Under the pieces are notes generated by a model that worked only from the letters and a program-made list of their open reading frames with translations, did not search any database and had not been told where the DNA came from. A stretch of DNA of 64,000 nt from Burkholderiales bacterium (GTDB lineage Bacteria > Pseudomonadota > Gammaproteobacteria > Burkholderiales > SG8-41). Below are positions 43,252 to 52,030 of the stretch, piece after piece. Within the stretch, counting starts at the first letter, position 1, and each line of letters starts with the position of its first letter. A program made the position numbers and the translations under genes. The stretch lies in assembly GCA_036262035.1 (NCBI GenBank), contig DATAJS010000009.1:186001-250000 (forward strand), read 5' to 3'.

Positions 43252-45005
43252 CCTACGTTCTTGGCCTCAATTCGTTCCACGGCGATTCGTCTGCTTGCCT
43301 CGTGCGCGACGGCGAGCTCGTCGCCGCAGCCGAGGAGGAGCGCTTTCGGCGGATCAAGCACTGGGCCGGCTTCCCGTCGGAGGCGATCGCGTATTGCCTC
43401 GCCGAAGCCGGCATAGGACTGGACCGCGTCGATCACGTCGCCATCAATCAGGATTCGAACGCCAACCTCTGGCAGAAGGTGCGCTTCACCGTCGCGAAAC
43501 GCCCCGATCTGTCGCTGGTGCTCGACCGGTTGAAGAACAAGCGCGAGCGTGCCGGCGTGCAGGAGCATCTCGAGCGCGCCTTTCCCGGCCAGCGGTTCAG
43601 CGGGAAGGTCCACGACGTCGAGCATCATCTCGCGCACCTCGCCTCGGCGTTCCTGGTCTCGCCGTACGACGAGGCGGCGGTGGTGTCGGTCGACGGCTTC
43701 GGCGATTTCGCCAGCGCGGCCTGGGGAATCGGGCGCGGCACGCGGATCGACATCGACGACAAGGTTTTCTATCCGCACTCGCTCGGGATCTTCTACGAAG
43801 CCATGACGCAATTCATCGGCTTCCACCACTACGGCGACGAGTACAAGGTCATGGGCCTCGCCCCGTACGGAGAGCCCGTCTACCTCGACGAGATGCGGCG
43901 CATCGTGCGTCTGCAGGACGACGGCAGCTACGCGCTCGACCTCGCGTACTTCAGGCACCACCGGGAGAAGGTGGAGTACCAGTGGGAGAACGGTTCGCCG
44001 AAGGTGGGACTGTTGTTCACTTCGGCTCTCGAGGACTTGCTCGGCCCTCCGCGCGCGGAAGGGGAGGAGCTCGGCCAGCGCCATCGCGACATCGCCCGCT
44101 CCACGCAGGTGATGTACGAGGAAGCGTTCTTCCACCTGCTGAACAGCATCCACCGCCGGCATGGCGTCGAGGCGCTGGCGCTCGCCGGCGGGTGCGCGAT
44201 GAACTCGGTGGCGAACGGCAAGGTGTACCGCAATACGCCGTTCACCAGGGTCTACATACAATCCGCCGCCGGCGATGCGGGCGGTGCGATCGGCGCGGCG
44301 TTCCAGGTCTGGCATACCCTCGGCGAGGCGGGCTCGGAGCGCGGGTTCAGGATGGATCACGCGTACTGGGGGCCGGGCTGCGAGGAGCGCGAGATTCGGG
44401 CGTTGCTCGACGGCCGCGCGGCCGACCTTGCCGCGCAAGGCTGCACCGTCGAGCGCATCGCGGACGAAGGGCAGCTGTGCGCCAGGACCGCCGCGGCGAT
44501 CGCGCAAGGCTCGGTCATCGGCTGGTTCCAGGGCCGCATGGAATGGGGCCCGCGCGCGCTGGGCAACCGCAGCATACTCGGCGATCCGCGGCGCACCGAC
44601 ATGAAGGACATCCTCAATCTCAAGATCAAGCGCCGCGAGTCGTTCCGGCCGTTCGCGCCCTCGATCCTGCGCGAAGCGGTGCCCGAATGGTTCGAAGCGG
44701 ACGACGACGTGCCTTTCATGATGCAGGTCTATCCGGTGCGCGAAGACAAGCGCAAGCTCATCCCCGCAGTGACGCACGTCGACGGCTCGGGACGCCTGCA
44801 GACGGTGCGCGAAGACGCGAATCCGCGCTATCACCGGCTCATCCGTACCTTCGGCGAGCTCACCGGCATTCCGATCGTTCTCAACACCTCGTTCAACGAG
44901 AACGAGCCGGTCGTCTGCCGCCCGGAGGAAGCGCTCGACTGTTTCCTGCGCACGCGCATGGACGTCCTCGTGCTGGGAGACTTTTTCGTCTCGCGGACCG
45001 CGTGA
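43248..45005 (+). CDS. Carbamoyltransferase (NodU/CmcH family)
   Basis: A 585-residue O-carbamoyltransferase that moves carbamoyl from carbamoyl phosphate, through carbamoyl-adenylate, to a hydroxyl. The N-terminal ASKHA-like part has GLNSFHGDSSACLVRDG and VEHHLAHLASAF, which hold the metal and phosphate. VALAGGCAMN-like sequence (LALAGGCAMNSVANGK) is the adenylate site. The C-terminal YrdC-like part has GWFQGRMEWGPRALGNRS and NTSFNENEPVV. All key blocks are intact and the length is normal. GTG 43248 overlaps the previous stop. It implies a carbamoylated sugar in the polymer. Confidence 0.95.
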   Translation: MTYVLGLNSFHGDSSACLVRDGELVAAAEEERFRRIKHWAGFPSEAIAYCLAEAGIGLDRVDHVAINQDSNANLWQKVRFTVAKRPDLSLVLDRLKNKRERAGVQEHLERAFPGQRFSGKVHDVEHHLAHLASAFLVSPYDEAAVVSVDGFGDFASAAWGIGRGTRIDIDDKVFYPHSLGIFYEAMTQFIGFHHYGDEYKVMGLAPYGEPVYLDEMRRIVRLQDDGSYALDLAYFRHHREKVEYQWENGSPKVGLLFTSALEDLLGPPRAEGEELGQRHRDIARSTQVMYEEAFFHLLNSIHRRHGVEALALAGGCAMNSVANGKVYRNTPFTRVYIQSAAGDAGGAIGAAFQVWHTLGEAGSERGFRMDHAYWGPGCEEREIRALLDGRAADLAAQGCTVERIADEGQLCARTAAAIAQGSVIGWFQGRMEWGPRALGNRSILGDPRRTDMKDILNLKIKRRESFRPFAPSILREAVPEWFEADDDVPFMMQVYPVREDKRKLIPAVTHVDGSGRLQTVREDANPRYHRLIRTFGELTGIPIVLNTSFNENEPVVCRPEEALDCFLRTRMDVLVLGDFFVSRTA

Positions 45006-46327
45006 ACGGGCCGGCAGTGTCGCGCGTCGTCTTCGTCAACCGCTATTTCTACCCCGATCTGTCGGCGACCAGCCAGATCCTGACGGATCTCGCGTTTCGC
45101 CTGGCGGCCGAAGGCGACGAGGTCATCGTCCTGACGGGCCGGCAGACGTATACCGACCCCAAGGCGAGCCTGGCGCCGCGCGAGCGCGTTTCGGGTGTCG
45201 AGGTGGTGCGCGTTCGAACCACCGGCTTCGGCCGCAATCGGCTCCTCGGACGCGCGATCGACTACGCGAGCTTCTACGTCGCGGCGCTGGTGAAGCTGCT
45301 CCTCGTCCTGCGCAAAGGCGACGTGCTCGTGGCGAAGACGGACCCGCCGCTGATGTCGGTCGTCGCCGCGTTCGCGGCGTGGCTGCGCGGGGCGAAGCAG
45401 GTGAACTGGCTCCAGGACCTGTTTCCCGAGGTCGCGGTCGTGCTCCGCCCGGACCTCGTCAACGGCTCGCTCGCCCGCGCCGCGAAGGCGGCCCGCGACT
45501 GGTCGCTGCGCCGCGCACGCGCCAACGTCGTGCTCGGCACCCGCATGTGGGACCGCGTGCGGCTGCTCGGGATTCCGCGCGCGGCGATCGCGATGATTCC
45601 CAACTGGACGGATGACCGCACGATCCTGCCGGTCGCGCATGCCGACAATCCGCTGCGCCGGGAATGGGGTCTCGACGGCAAGTTCGTCGTTTCCTATTCC
45701 GGCAACCTGGGGCGCGCGCACGAATTCAGGACGATCCTCGACGCTGCGTATCTGCTGCGCGACCGCGAGGACATCGTATTCCTCATGATCGGCGGCGGCG
45801 CGCAGCTCGACCACGTCCGCGAGTTCGTGCAGGACTACGGGCTCACGAACGTCGTCGAGCGTCCGTACCAGCCTCGCGAGCGCCTGCCGCTCAGCCTCGG
45901 CGCCGGTGACCTGCATCTGGTCAGTCTGGTGCCGGGCCTCGAGGGCTGCATCGTGCCGAGCAAGTTCTACGGCATCGCGGCGGCGCAAAGGCCCACGGCG
46001 TTCATCGGCGATCATCTGCTCGGCGAGATCGGCAGGCTGCTGCATCGATTCGATTGCGGCCGGTCCTTCGCCGTCGGCGACGCCGCGGGGCTTGCCGGGT
46101 TCATCGCCGAGCTCGCGCAGGATCGGGACCGCTGGGAGCGAATGGGGCGCAATGCCCGCCGCGCGCTCGACGCCGAATGGTCGCAGGAAAAGGCGTTCGA
46201 GCGCTGGCGTGCCGTGCTCACGGCGTGCGCGACGGGCGCGCGGCTTCAAACGGAGGTCGGCGAGACCGCGGGAGTTGCGTACAATCCGCAGCTCGTTGCT
46301 GACCATGAGCACAGAGTAGAAGCATGA
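45002..46327 (+). CDS. Glycosyltransferase family 4, WbuB-like
   Basis: A 441-residue GT-B protein. [20 protein letters not shown] followed by [11 protein letters not shown] is the WbuB-type fucosamine/fucosyl-transferase start. [15 protein letters not shown] opens the donor domain, and [19 protein letters not shown] contains the E and K that bind the nucleotide phosphates. A helix [20 protein letters not shown] may bind the membrane. WbuB-like enzymes often add an N-acetylfucosamine or related 6-deoxy sugar; with the GDP-fucose genes next in line that is suggestive only. It overlaps gmd by 4 bases. Confidence 0.9.
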   Translation: MNGPAVSRVVFVNRYFYPDLSATSQILTDLAFRLAAEGDEVIVLTGRQTYTDPKASLAPRERVSGVEVVRVRTTGFGRNRLLGRAIDYASFYVAALVKLLLVLRKGDVLVAKTDPPLMSVVAAFAAWLRGAKQVNWLQDLFPEVAVVLRPDLVNGSLARAAKAARDWSLRRARANVVLGTRMWDRVRLLGIPRAAIAMIPNWTDDRTILPVAHADNPLRREWGLDGKFVVSYSGNLGRAHEFRTILDAAYLLRDREDIVFLMIGGGAQLDHVREFVQDYGLTNVVERPYQPRERLPLSLGAGDLHLVSLVPGLEGCIVPSKFYGIAAAQRPTAFIGDHLLGEIGRLLHRFDCGRSFAVGDAAGLAGFIAELAQDRDRWERMGRNARRALDAEWSQEKAFERWRAVLTACATGARLQTEVGETAGVAYNPQLVADHEHRVEA

Positions 46328-47415
46328 ACAAGGGCAAGGTCGCGCTGATTACCGGCGTCACCGGACAGGACGGCGCATACCTCGCCGAATTTCTCCTGAA
46401 CAAAGGGTATACCGTTCACGGCGTCAAGCGGCGCACGTCGCTGTTCAACACCGACCGCATCGACCATCTCTATCGCGATCCGCACGAGGCGAACGTCAGG
46501 CTCCACCTGCATCACGGCGACCTCACCGATTCGAGCAGCCTCATCCGCATCATCCAGCAGGTGCAGCCGGACGAGATCTACAATCTCGCGGCACAGTCGC
46601 ACGTCGCGGTGTCGTTCGAAGAGCCGGAGTACACCGCGAACTCCGACGCGCTCGGCGCGCTGCGCATCCTCGAGGCGATGCGCATCCTCGGGCTGGAGAA
46701 GAGGACGCGCTTCTACCAGGCGTCGACGTCGGAGCTGTACGGATTGGTGCAGGAGATGCCGCAGCGGGAGACCACGCCGTTCTATCCGCGCTCACCCTAC
46801 GCGGTCGCGAAGCTGTATGCGTACTGGATCACGGTCAACTACCGCGAAGCCTACGGGATGTACGCGTGCAACGGCATCCTGTTCAACCATGAGTCCCCGG
46901 TGCGCGGGGAGACGTTCGTCACCCGCAAGATCACCCGCGCGCTCGCGCGCATCAAGCTCGGCATGCAGGACTGTCTGTACCTCGGCAACCTGAGCGCGAA
47001 GCGCGACTGGGGACACGCCAGGGACTACGTCGAGATGCAGTGGCTCATGCTGCAGCAGGACCGGCCCGAGGATTTCGTCATCGCGAGCGGCCAGCAATAC
47101 AGCGTCCGCGACTTCGTACAGGCAGCCGCGGGCGAGATCGGGATGAAGATCCACTGGCGTGGCTCGGGCCTGGAGGAAGAGGGGACCGATGAACAGGGCC
47201 GCGTCATCGTGCGCGTCGACCCGCGCTACTTCCGGCCGACCGAAGTGGAGACGCTGCTCGGCGATGCGACCAAGGCGAAGACGAAGCTCGGCTGGAAGCC
47301 GCGGACCACCTTCGCGGAGCTCGTCGCCGAAATGGCGCAGTCCGATCTGCGCGACGCCGAGCGCGACGCGCTGGTGAAGCAGCACGGCTACAAGGCGCCG
47401 GACCGCCACGAATGA
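46324..47415 (+). CDS. gmd: GDP-mannose 4,6-dehydratase
   Basis: A 363-residue SDR enzyme that turns GDP-mannose into GDP-4-keto-6-deoxymannose. The nucleotide loop is T-G-V-T-G-Q-D-G at 10-17; the active site has T135/S136-E137 in STSELYG and Y159-x3-K163 in [26 protein letters not shown] is the substrate-binding fingerprint of GMD. Length is typical. It precedes fcl and manC, giving the full path from mannose-1-phosphate to GDP-L-fucose. ATG 46324 overlaps the previous transferase stop. Confidence 0.97.
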   Translation: MNKGKVALITGVTGQDGAYLAEFLLNKGYTVHGVKRRTSLFNTDRIDHLYRDPHEANVRLHLHHGDLTDSSSLIRIIQQVQPDEIYNLAAQSHVAVSFEEPEYTANSDALGALRILEAMRILGLEKRTRFYQASTSELYGLVQEMPQRETTPFYPRSPYAVAKLYAYWITVNYREAYGMYACNGILFNHESPVRGETFVTRKITRALARIKLGMQDCLYLGNLSAKRDWGHARDYVEMQWLMLQQDRPEDFVIASGQQYSVRDFVQAAAGEIGMKIHWRGSGLEEEGTDEQGRVIVRVDPRYFRPTEVETLLGDATKAKTKLGWKPRTTFAELVAEMAQSDLRDAERDALVKQHGYKAPDRHE

Positions 47416-48398
47416 GCGCCGCGCCGATGAGCGCCCACGTGAGCGCGCAGAGCAGGGTCTTCGTGGCCGGCCATCGCGGCATGGTCGGTTCCGCGCTGCT
47501 GCGCCGCCTGAGCGCCGACGGCGCGGACGTCATCGCGCGCACGCGCACGGAGCTCGATCTCACGGACGCTCCCGCGGTGCACGCGTTCTTCGAGCGCGAA
47601 AAGCCCGAATATGTGTTCATGGCCGCGGGCAAGGTCGGCGGCATCAGCGCAAACGATACCTACCCCGGCGACTTCATCTACCAGAATCTGTCCATCGAGG
47701 TGAACGTGCTGGAAGCGGCGCGGCACAACGGTGTGCGGCGCATGCTGTTCCTCGGCTCGTCGTGCGTCTATCCGCGAGATTGTCCGCAGCCTATCCGTGA
47801 GGAGTACCTCCTGACGGGACCTCTGGAACGCACGAATCGCGCGTATGCGGTGGCGAAGATCGCCGGGATCGAGATGTGCGGCTCGTACAATCGCCAGTTC
47901 GGGACCAGGTTCCTCGCCGTGATGCCGACCAATCTCTACGGTCCGAACGATCATTACGACCTGCAGAACAGCCACGTGCTGCCGGCGCTGATCCGCAAAT
48001 TCCACGAGGCCAAGCAGAGGAGCGAGCCCAGCGTCACGGCATGGGGAACCGGATCGCCGCGGCGCGAGTTCCTCTACAGCGACGAGCTCGCCGACGCCTG
48101 TGTTTTCCTCATGAGGCTCGACGACGCCCGCTTCGACGCGCTGTTGCAGCACGACCAGCCCCTCGTCAACATCGGCTGCGGCGAGGATCTGACGATACGG
48201 GAGCTGACGGAGCTCGTGAAATCGGTCGTAGGTTTCGAGGGGGAGATCGTGTGGGACTCGTCAAAACCCGATGGGACGCCGCGCAAAATGCTCGACGTCT
48301 CGCGGCTGACGGCGCTCGGCTGGCGAGCGAAGCTGCCGCTGCGTGACGGCATTGTGCTCGCCTATCGCGATTTCTTACAGGGAGAGCACGCACGTTGA
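47412..48398 (+). CDS. fcl: GDP-L-fucose synthase
   Basis: A 328-residue epimerase-reductase that completes GDP-L-fucose synthesis from the Gmd product. The NADP loop GHRGMVG is near the start, [15 protein letters not shown] holds the catalytic serine-cysteine pair, and [10 protein letters not shown] the Y-x3-K pair. [20 protein letters not shown] is the diagnostic substrate loop. The start overlaps gmd; a second methionine six residues on (MSAHVS) is possible. Uses NADPH in the cytoplasm. Confidence 0.97.
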   Translation: MSAAPMSAHVSAQSRVFVAGHRGMVGSALLRRLSADGADVIARTRTELDLTDAPAVHAFFEREKPEYVFMAAGKVGGISANDTYPGDFIYQNLSIEVNVLEAARHNGVRRMLFLGSSCVYPRDCPQPIREEYLLTGPLERTNRAYAVAKIAGIEMCGSYNRQFGTRFLAVMPTNLYGPNDHYDLQNSHVLPALIRKFHEAKQRSEPSVTAWGTGSPRREFLYSDELADACVFLMRLDDARFDALLQHDQPLVNIGCGEDLTIRELTELVKSVVGFEGEIVWDSSKPDGTPRKMLDVSRLTALGWRAKLPLRDGIVLAYRDFLQGEHAR

Positions 48399-49846
48399 AG
48401 CTGCAGTCCGTCATCCTCTGCGGCGGTTCCGGCACCCGGTTGTGGCCGTTGTCGCGTCACCAGTTTCCGAAGCAGCTTCTCGCGCTGAACGACGCCGATT
48501 CCATGCTGCAGGCCACCGCGCTGCGGGTGACCGAGGGCACCTCGTGGCCGGATATCGACATCCTGCAGCCGCTGGTGGTCACCAACGAGGAGTACCGCTT
48601 CATCTCCGCCGAGCAGCTCCGCCAGGCGTCGATCACGCCCGCTGCGCTGATCCTCGAGCCCTTCGGCCGCAACACGGCGCCGGCGCTGACGGTCGCCGCG
48701 CTGCGCGCGCGCAACGACGGCGGCGACCCCGTCCTGCTGGTGATGCCGGCCGATCACGTCATCGGCGACGTCGAGCGCTTCCGCGAAGCGGTGCGGGAAG
48801 GCACCGTACATGCAGAACGCGGCGCCTTCGTCACCTTCGGCATCACCCCGCGGCAGCCGCACACCGGTTACGGCTACATCCGAGTCGCGACCGCGCGCAG
48901 CGGAGAAGCGACGGCCTTGCGCGCCTTCGTGGAAAAACCCGATCTGCCCACCGCGCAGCGCTACGTGGCGAGCGGCGAGTATCTCTGGAACAGCGGCATC
49001 TTCATGATGAAGGCCTCGGCGTGGCTCGCCGAGATCGCGCGCGCCAGGCCCGACATCGCGCGAGCGTGCGAGGCGGCGTGCGCGCGCGGCCGGTCGGACC
49101 GTGATTTCCTGCGGCTCGACCGTGAAGCGTTCGCCGCATGCCCCTCCGAATCGATCGACTACGCCGTCATGGAAGGCCTGGGCTCGCCGCGCGAAGGTGA
49201 CAGCGCGCGCGGGGTCGTGATACCGCTGGACGCGGGCTGGTCCGACATCGGTGCGTGGGGCGCGCTGTGGGAAGTCGCGCGCAAGGACGACAGCGGCAAC
49301 GTCGCCCGTGGCGACACGCACCTCGTCGAGACCCGCGACAGCCTGGTCGTGGGCGGCGGCCGCCTGGTCGCGTGCATCGGACTGAGTGACACCGTCGTCG
49401 TCGACACGCCCGACGCGCTGCTCGTGGCGAAGCGCGACCGCATGGAACAGGTGAAGGACGTCGTCGGGTGGCTCAAGGCGAACCGGCGGCCCGAGGCGGA
49501 GAGCCATCGCAAGGTGTATCGGCCGTGGGGCTGGTACGACACGATCGACCTCGGACCGCGGTTCCAGGTGAAGCGCATCGTCGTCACGCCGGGCGCGTCG
49601 CTGTCGCTGCAGATGCACCATCATCGCGCCGAGCACTGGGTGGTGGTGACCGGCACGGCGCAGGTCACGCGAGGGGAGGAGGTCTTCATCCTCACCGAGA
49701 ACCAGTCGACCTACATCCCCCTCGGGGTGAAGCATCGGCTGAGCAATCCGGGCAAGGTGGCGCTCGAGATCATCGAAGTGCAATCCGGGCTCTATCTCGG
49801 GGAGGACGACATCGTCCGCTACGAAGACACCTACGGGCGGCAGTGA
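48395..49846 (+). CDS. manC: Mannose-1-phosphate guanylyltransferase / mannose-6-phosphate isomerase
   Basis: A 483-residue bifunctional enzyme. The N-terminal nucleotidyltransferase has CGGSGTRLWPLSRHQFPKQL, the pyrophosphorylase signature, plus FVEKPDLPTAQRY. The C-terminal cupin has QMHHHRAEHWVVVTG and ENQSTYIPLGVKHRL, the metal-binding site of type II phosphomannose isomerases. It provides GDP-mannose for gmd. TTG 48395 overlaps fcl by 4 bases. It ends the tightly overlapping run and is followed by a 184-base gap without a gene. Confidence 0.96.
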   Translation: MKLQSVILCGGSGTRLWPLSRHQFPKQLLALNDADSMLQATALRVTEGTSWPDIDILQPLVVTNEEYRFISAEQLRQASITPAALILEPFGRNTAPALTVAALRARNDGGDPVLLVMPADHVIGDVERFREAVREGTVHAERGAFVTFGITPRQPHTGYGYIRVATARSGEATALRAFVEKPDLPTAQRYVASGEYLWNSGIFMMKASAWLAEIARARPDIARACEAACARGRSDRDFLRLDREAFAACPSESIDYAVMEGLGSPREGDSARGVVIPLDAGWSDIGAWGALWEVARKDDSGNVARGDTHLVETRDSLVVGGGRLVACIGLSDTVVVDTPDALLVAKRDRMEQVKDVVGWLKANRRPEAESHRKVYRPWGWYDTIDLGPRFQVKRIVVTPGASLSLQMHHHRAEHWVVVTGTAQVTRGEEVFILTENQSTYIPLGVKHRLSNPGKVALEIIEVQSGLYLGEDDIVRYEDTYGRQ

Positions 49847-50030
49847 CGGACGTCAGCTTCGGGCCCGCGGCCCGGTCCCGCTCGGATGCGGCATCAATGC
49901 ACGGAGCCGGCGACGGCCGCGAACACGGCGTGCCAAAAACCGGTAAAGTTCTCGCTGGCCGCTTCCAGGCACCGCGCCCGCGGAAGAGAACGTAACATGG
50001 CATCTCCAATAAACGGCGCGAGGGCGCCGC

Positions 50031-51395
50031 GTGGGACATCCCCGAGCTAACTTGCGTAAGACCGCCCGATCACCGTTCGGACTGCTCGCGTCGCGCGCCG
50101 CGGCGCCGGCATTGCTTGCCGCGATGGCGCTGCCGCTCGCTGCGGGCGCAGCGGAGGCGCCCGAACCGGCGGCGGTGACGCCCGAAGAGCCGCCCCTCAT
50201 CTCGGCGCCGACCCGAGAGGGCGTGCCCGCGCTCCAGTTGAGCACCGACTACGGCCAGCCGGCGCTCGGCTTCGGAACCTACGCGCCGATCGGGCAGGTC
50301 GACGCCCGCGGCTTTCGCGCCGGTCCCGCGACGGTTCGTGTCGCGACCCAGGCCGCGATCGGCTACAACGACAACGTCGTGCTCTCCCGCACCGACAAGA
50401 TCGGCTCCATGTTCTACACCGTGGCGCCGGCGGTGTCGGCCGCGCTCGAAGGCGCGACTCAGCGGTTCTACGCGGTGTACCGCGGCAATTACGGCGCTTA
50501 CGCGACGGGCCCGCAAAACGATTACGCAGACCACAGCGTCACGCTCGCCGCTTTGAGCTCCTGGACCGACCGCCTGCGCACGATGCTGTCGTACGATTTC
50601 TACCGCGGCCACACCCCGCGCGGTCTGACTGTGGCCACACTGTCGGAATCCGAACGGTGGGCCGTGCACACCGTTCGCGGCACAGTCAACTACGGCGCGG
50701 TCGGCGCACAGGGCGGCCTGCAAGGCGACGTCATCCACCAGAGCCGGCGCTACACCACCGCCAGCGGGGCTTCGAGCGTCGGCGAATTCGACCGGTTCGA
50801 GCTCGACGGGACTTTCTACTACCGGCTCGGGTCGAAGACGCAGGCGTTGATCCGCGGCCGGTGGGCGGATATCGACCATCCGAACGACGCCACCCTCGAC
50901 AACCGCGAGGTGCATGTCGACGTGGGCGCGACGTGGGAGGCACTCGCCGCGACGACGGGCCGGGCCTCGGTCGGCTACACCGACAAGAAGTTCGACGTCG
51001 CCCTGCGTCCCGGTTTTTCCGGCGCCAACTTCGAGCTGGGCGCGTCGTGGCGCCCGCGCAGCTATTCCCTCGTGGACGTGAGCGCACGCCGCTTCCTCAC
51101 CGAGACTTACGACATCGGCGGGTCGTTCGTCATCAACAGCTACGTCAATGTCCTGTGGAACCACGTCTGGAACACCGGGATCGCCTCGACCCTGAATTAC
51201 GCGTACGGCCGCGCGGAGCAGGAAGGGCTGAACAGAACCGACACCTACCAGACCCTCGCCGGGCGGGTAAGCTATCCGCTGCGGCGCTGGGCGCGCGTCG
51301 GCGCGGAGCTGCGGCACGAATCGCGCGATTCGACCGCGGCGACCCTGGAATACACGCGCAACATCATGCTGTTGACGCTAGAGACCGCGCTCTAG
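50031..51395 (+). CDS. Outer-membrane beta-barrel of EPS export (EpsL-like)
   Basis: A 454-residue exported protein. The N-terminal signal has two arginines, a hydrophobic run ALLAAMALPLAAGAA and cleavage near AEA. The mature part alternates polar and aromatic residues in at least ten beta-strand pairs, for example YNDNVVLSRTDKIGSMFYTV, and ends in an aliphatic residue series (MLLTLETAL) expected for barrel insertion. It resembles the EpsL/BBP2-type porin-like proteins found beside Wza in betaproteobacterial EPS clusters. It starts at GTG 50031 after the gap following manC, probably beginning an export transcription unit. Confidence 0.8.
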   Translation: MGHPRANLRKTARSPFGLLASRAAAPALLAAMALPLAAGAAEAPEPAAVTPEEPPLISAPTREGVPALQLSTDYGQPALGFGTYAPIGQVDARGFRAGPATVRVATQAAIGYNDNVVLSRTDKIGSMFYTVAPAVSAALEGATQRFYAVYRGNYGAYATGPQNDYADHSVTLAALSSWTDRLRTMLSYDFYRGHTPRGLTVATLSESERWAVHTVRGTVNYGAVGAQGGLQGDVIHQSRRYTTASGASSVGEFDRFELDGTFYYRLGSKTQALIRGRWADIDHPNDATLDNREVHVDVGATWEALAATTGRASVGYTDKKFDVALRPGFSGANFELGASWRPRSYSLVDVSARRFLTETYDIGGSFVINSYVNVLWNHVWNTGIASTLNYAYGRAEQEGLNRTDTYQTLAGRVSYPLRRWARVGAELRHESRDSTAATLEYTRNIMLLTLETAL

Positions 51396-51429
51396 ACTCC
51401 CCACCTTCCACAGCCTCACGGAACGATCA

Positions 51430-52008
51430 ATGGTTCTACTCCGCATCGCAGTACTGATAGCCGCCGTGCTCACGCTCGCCGGCTGCGAATCGATGTTCGA
51501 CGGCGGCAATCGCCCCCATGTCGCAAGAACGAACTACGTCGTGCCGCAGGAATACCGCCTGAACTCCGGTGACGTCGTTTCGGTGCGCGTCTACGGGGGG
51601 GACGAAGAAATCCGCGTCGAGCGCATGCGGCTCGACGGATCGGGCACGCTCGTCCTGCCTTTCGGGGACTTCAAGGTGCAGGGCCGTACGACGCGCGAGA
51701 TCGAGACCGACATCACCGCCAGCGTGAAAGGGCGCCTCCTGCGCAATCCGCGCGTGTCGGTGAACATCGACGAGTACCGTCCGTTCTTCGTCGACGGCCA
51801 GGTCGGACGCCCGGGTGCATACCCGTATCAGCCCGGGCTGACCGTGCGCAAGGCGATCACGATCGCCGGCGGCCTGCGCGAGCGTGCTTCACTGAAAAAG
51901 ATCTTTCTGCTCCCCGAGAGCGGCGCGTCGCCGACCCCGATCAACGTCGACCTGAACACGCCGGTCGGCCCCGGCGACACGATCAACGTCGAGGAGAGCT
52001 TCTTCTGA
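51430..52008 (+). CDS. wza: Polysaccharide export lipoprotein, Wza-like
   Basis: A 192-residue outer-membrane lipoprotein with lipobox LAGC (C19). The Poly_export domain follows (YRLNSGDVVSVRVYGGDEEI, LDGSGTLVLPFGDFKVQGRT), then one SLBB-type domain (FFVDGQVGRPGAYPYQPGLT). It is shorter than E. coli Wza, lacking the further SLBB repeats and the C-terminal amphipathic helix that forms the pore, so the barrel encoded just upstream may provide the outer-membrane channel. It is followed by the kinase gene after 22 bases. Confidence 0.92.
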   Translation: MVLLRIAVLIAAVLTLAGCESMFDGGNRPHVARTNYVVPQEYRLNSGDVVSVRVYGGDEEIRVERMRLDGSGTLVLPFGDFKVQGRTTREIETDITASVKGRLLRNPRVSVNIDEYRPFFVDGQVGRPGAYPYQPGLTVRKAITIAGGLRERASLKKIFLLPESGASPTPINVDLNTPVGPGDTINVEESFF

Positions 52009-52030
52009 CCGCACTGCAAAAGGACCGGCG

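Noticed and set aside
49847-50030. Possible sigma-54 promoter in the gap after manC
   Set aside because: A GG-N10-GC pair can be found but the flanking bases do not fit the consensus; such pairs are common by chance at this GC content.
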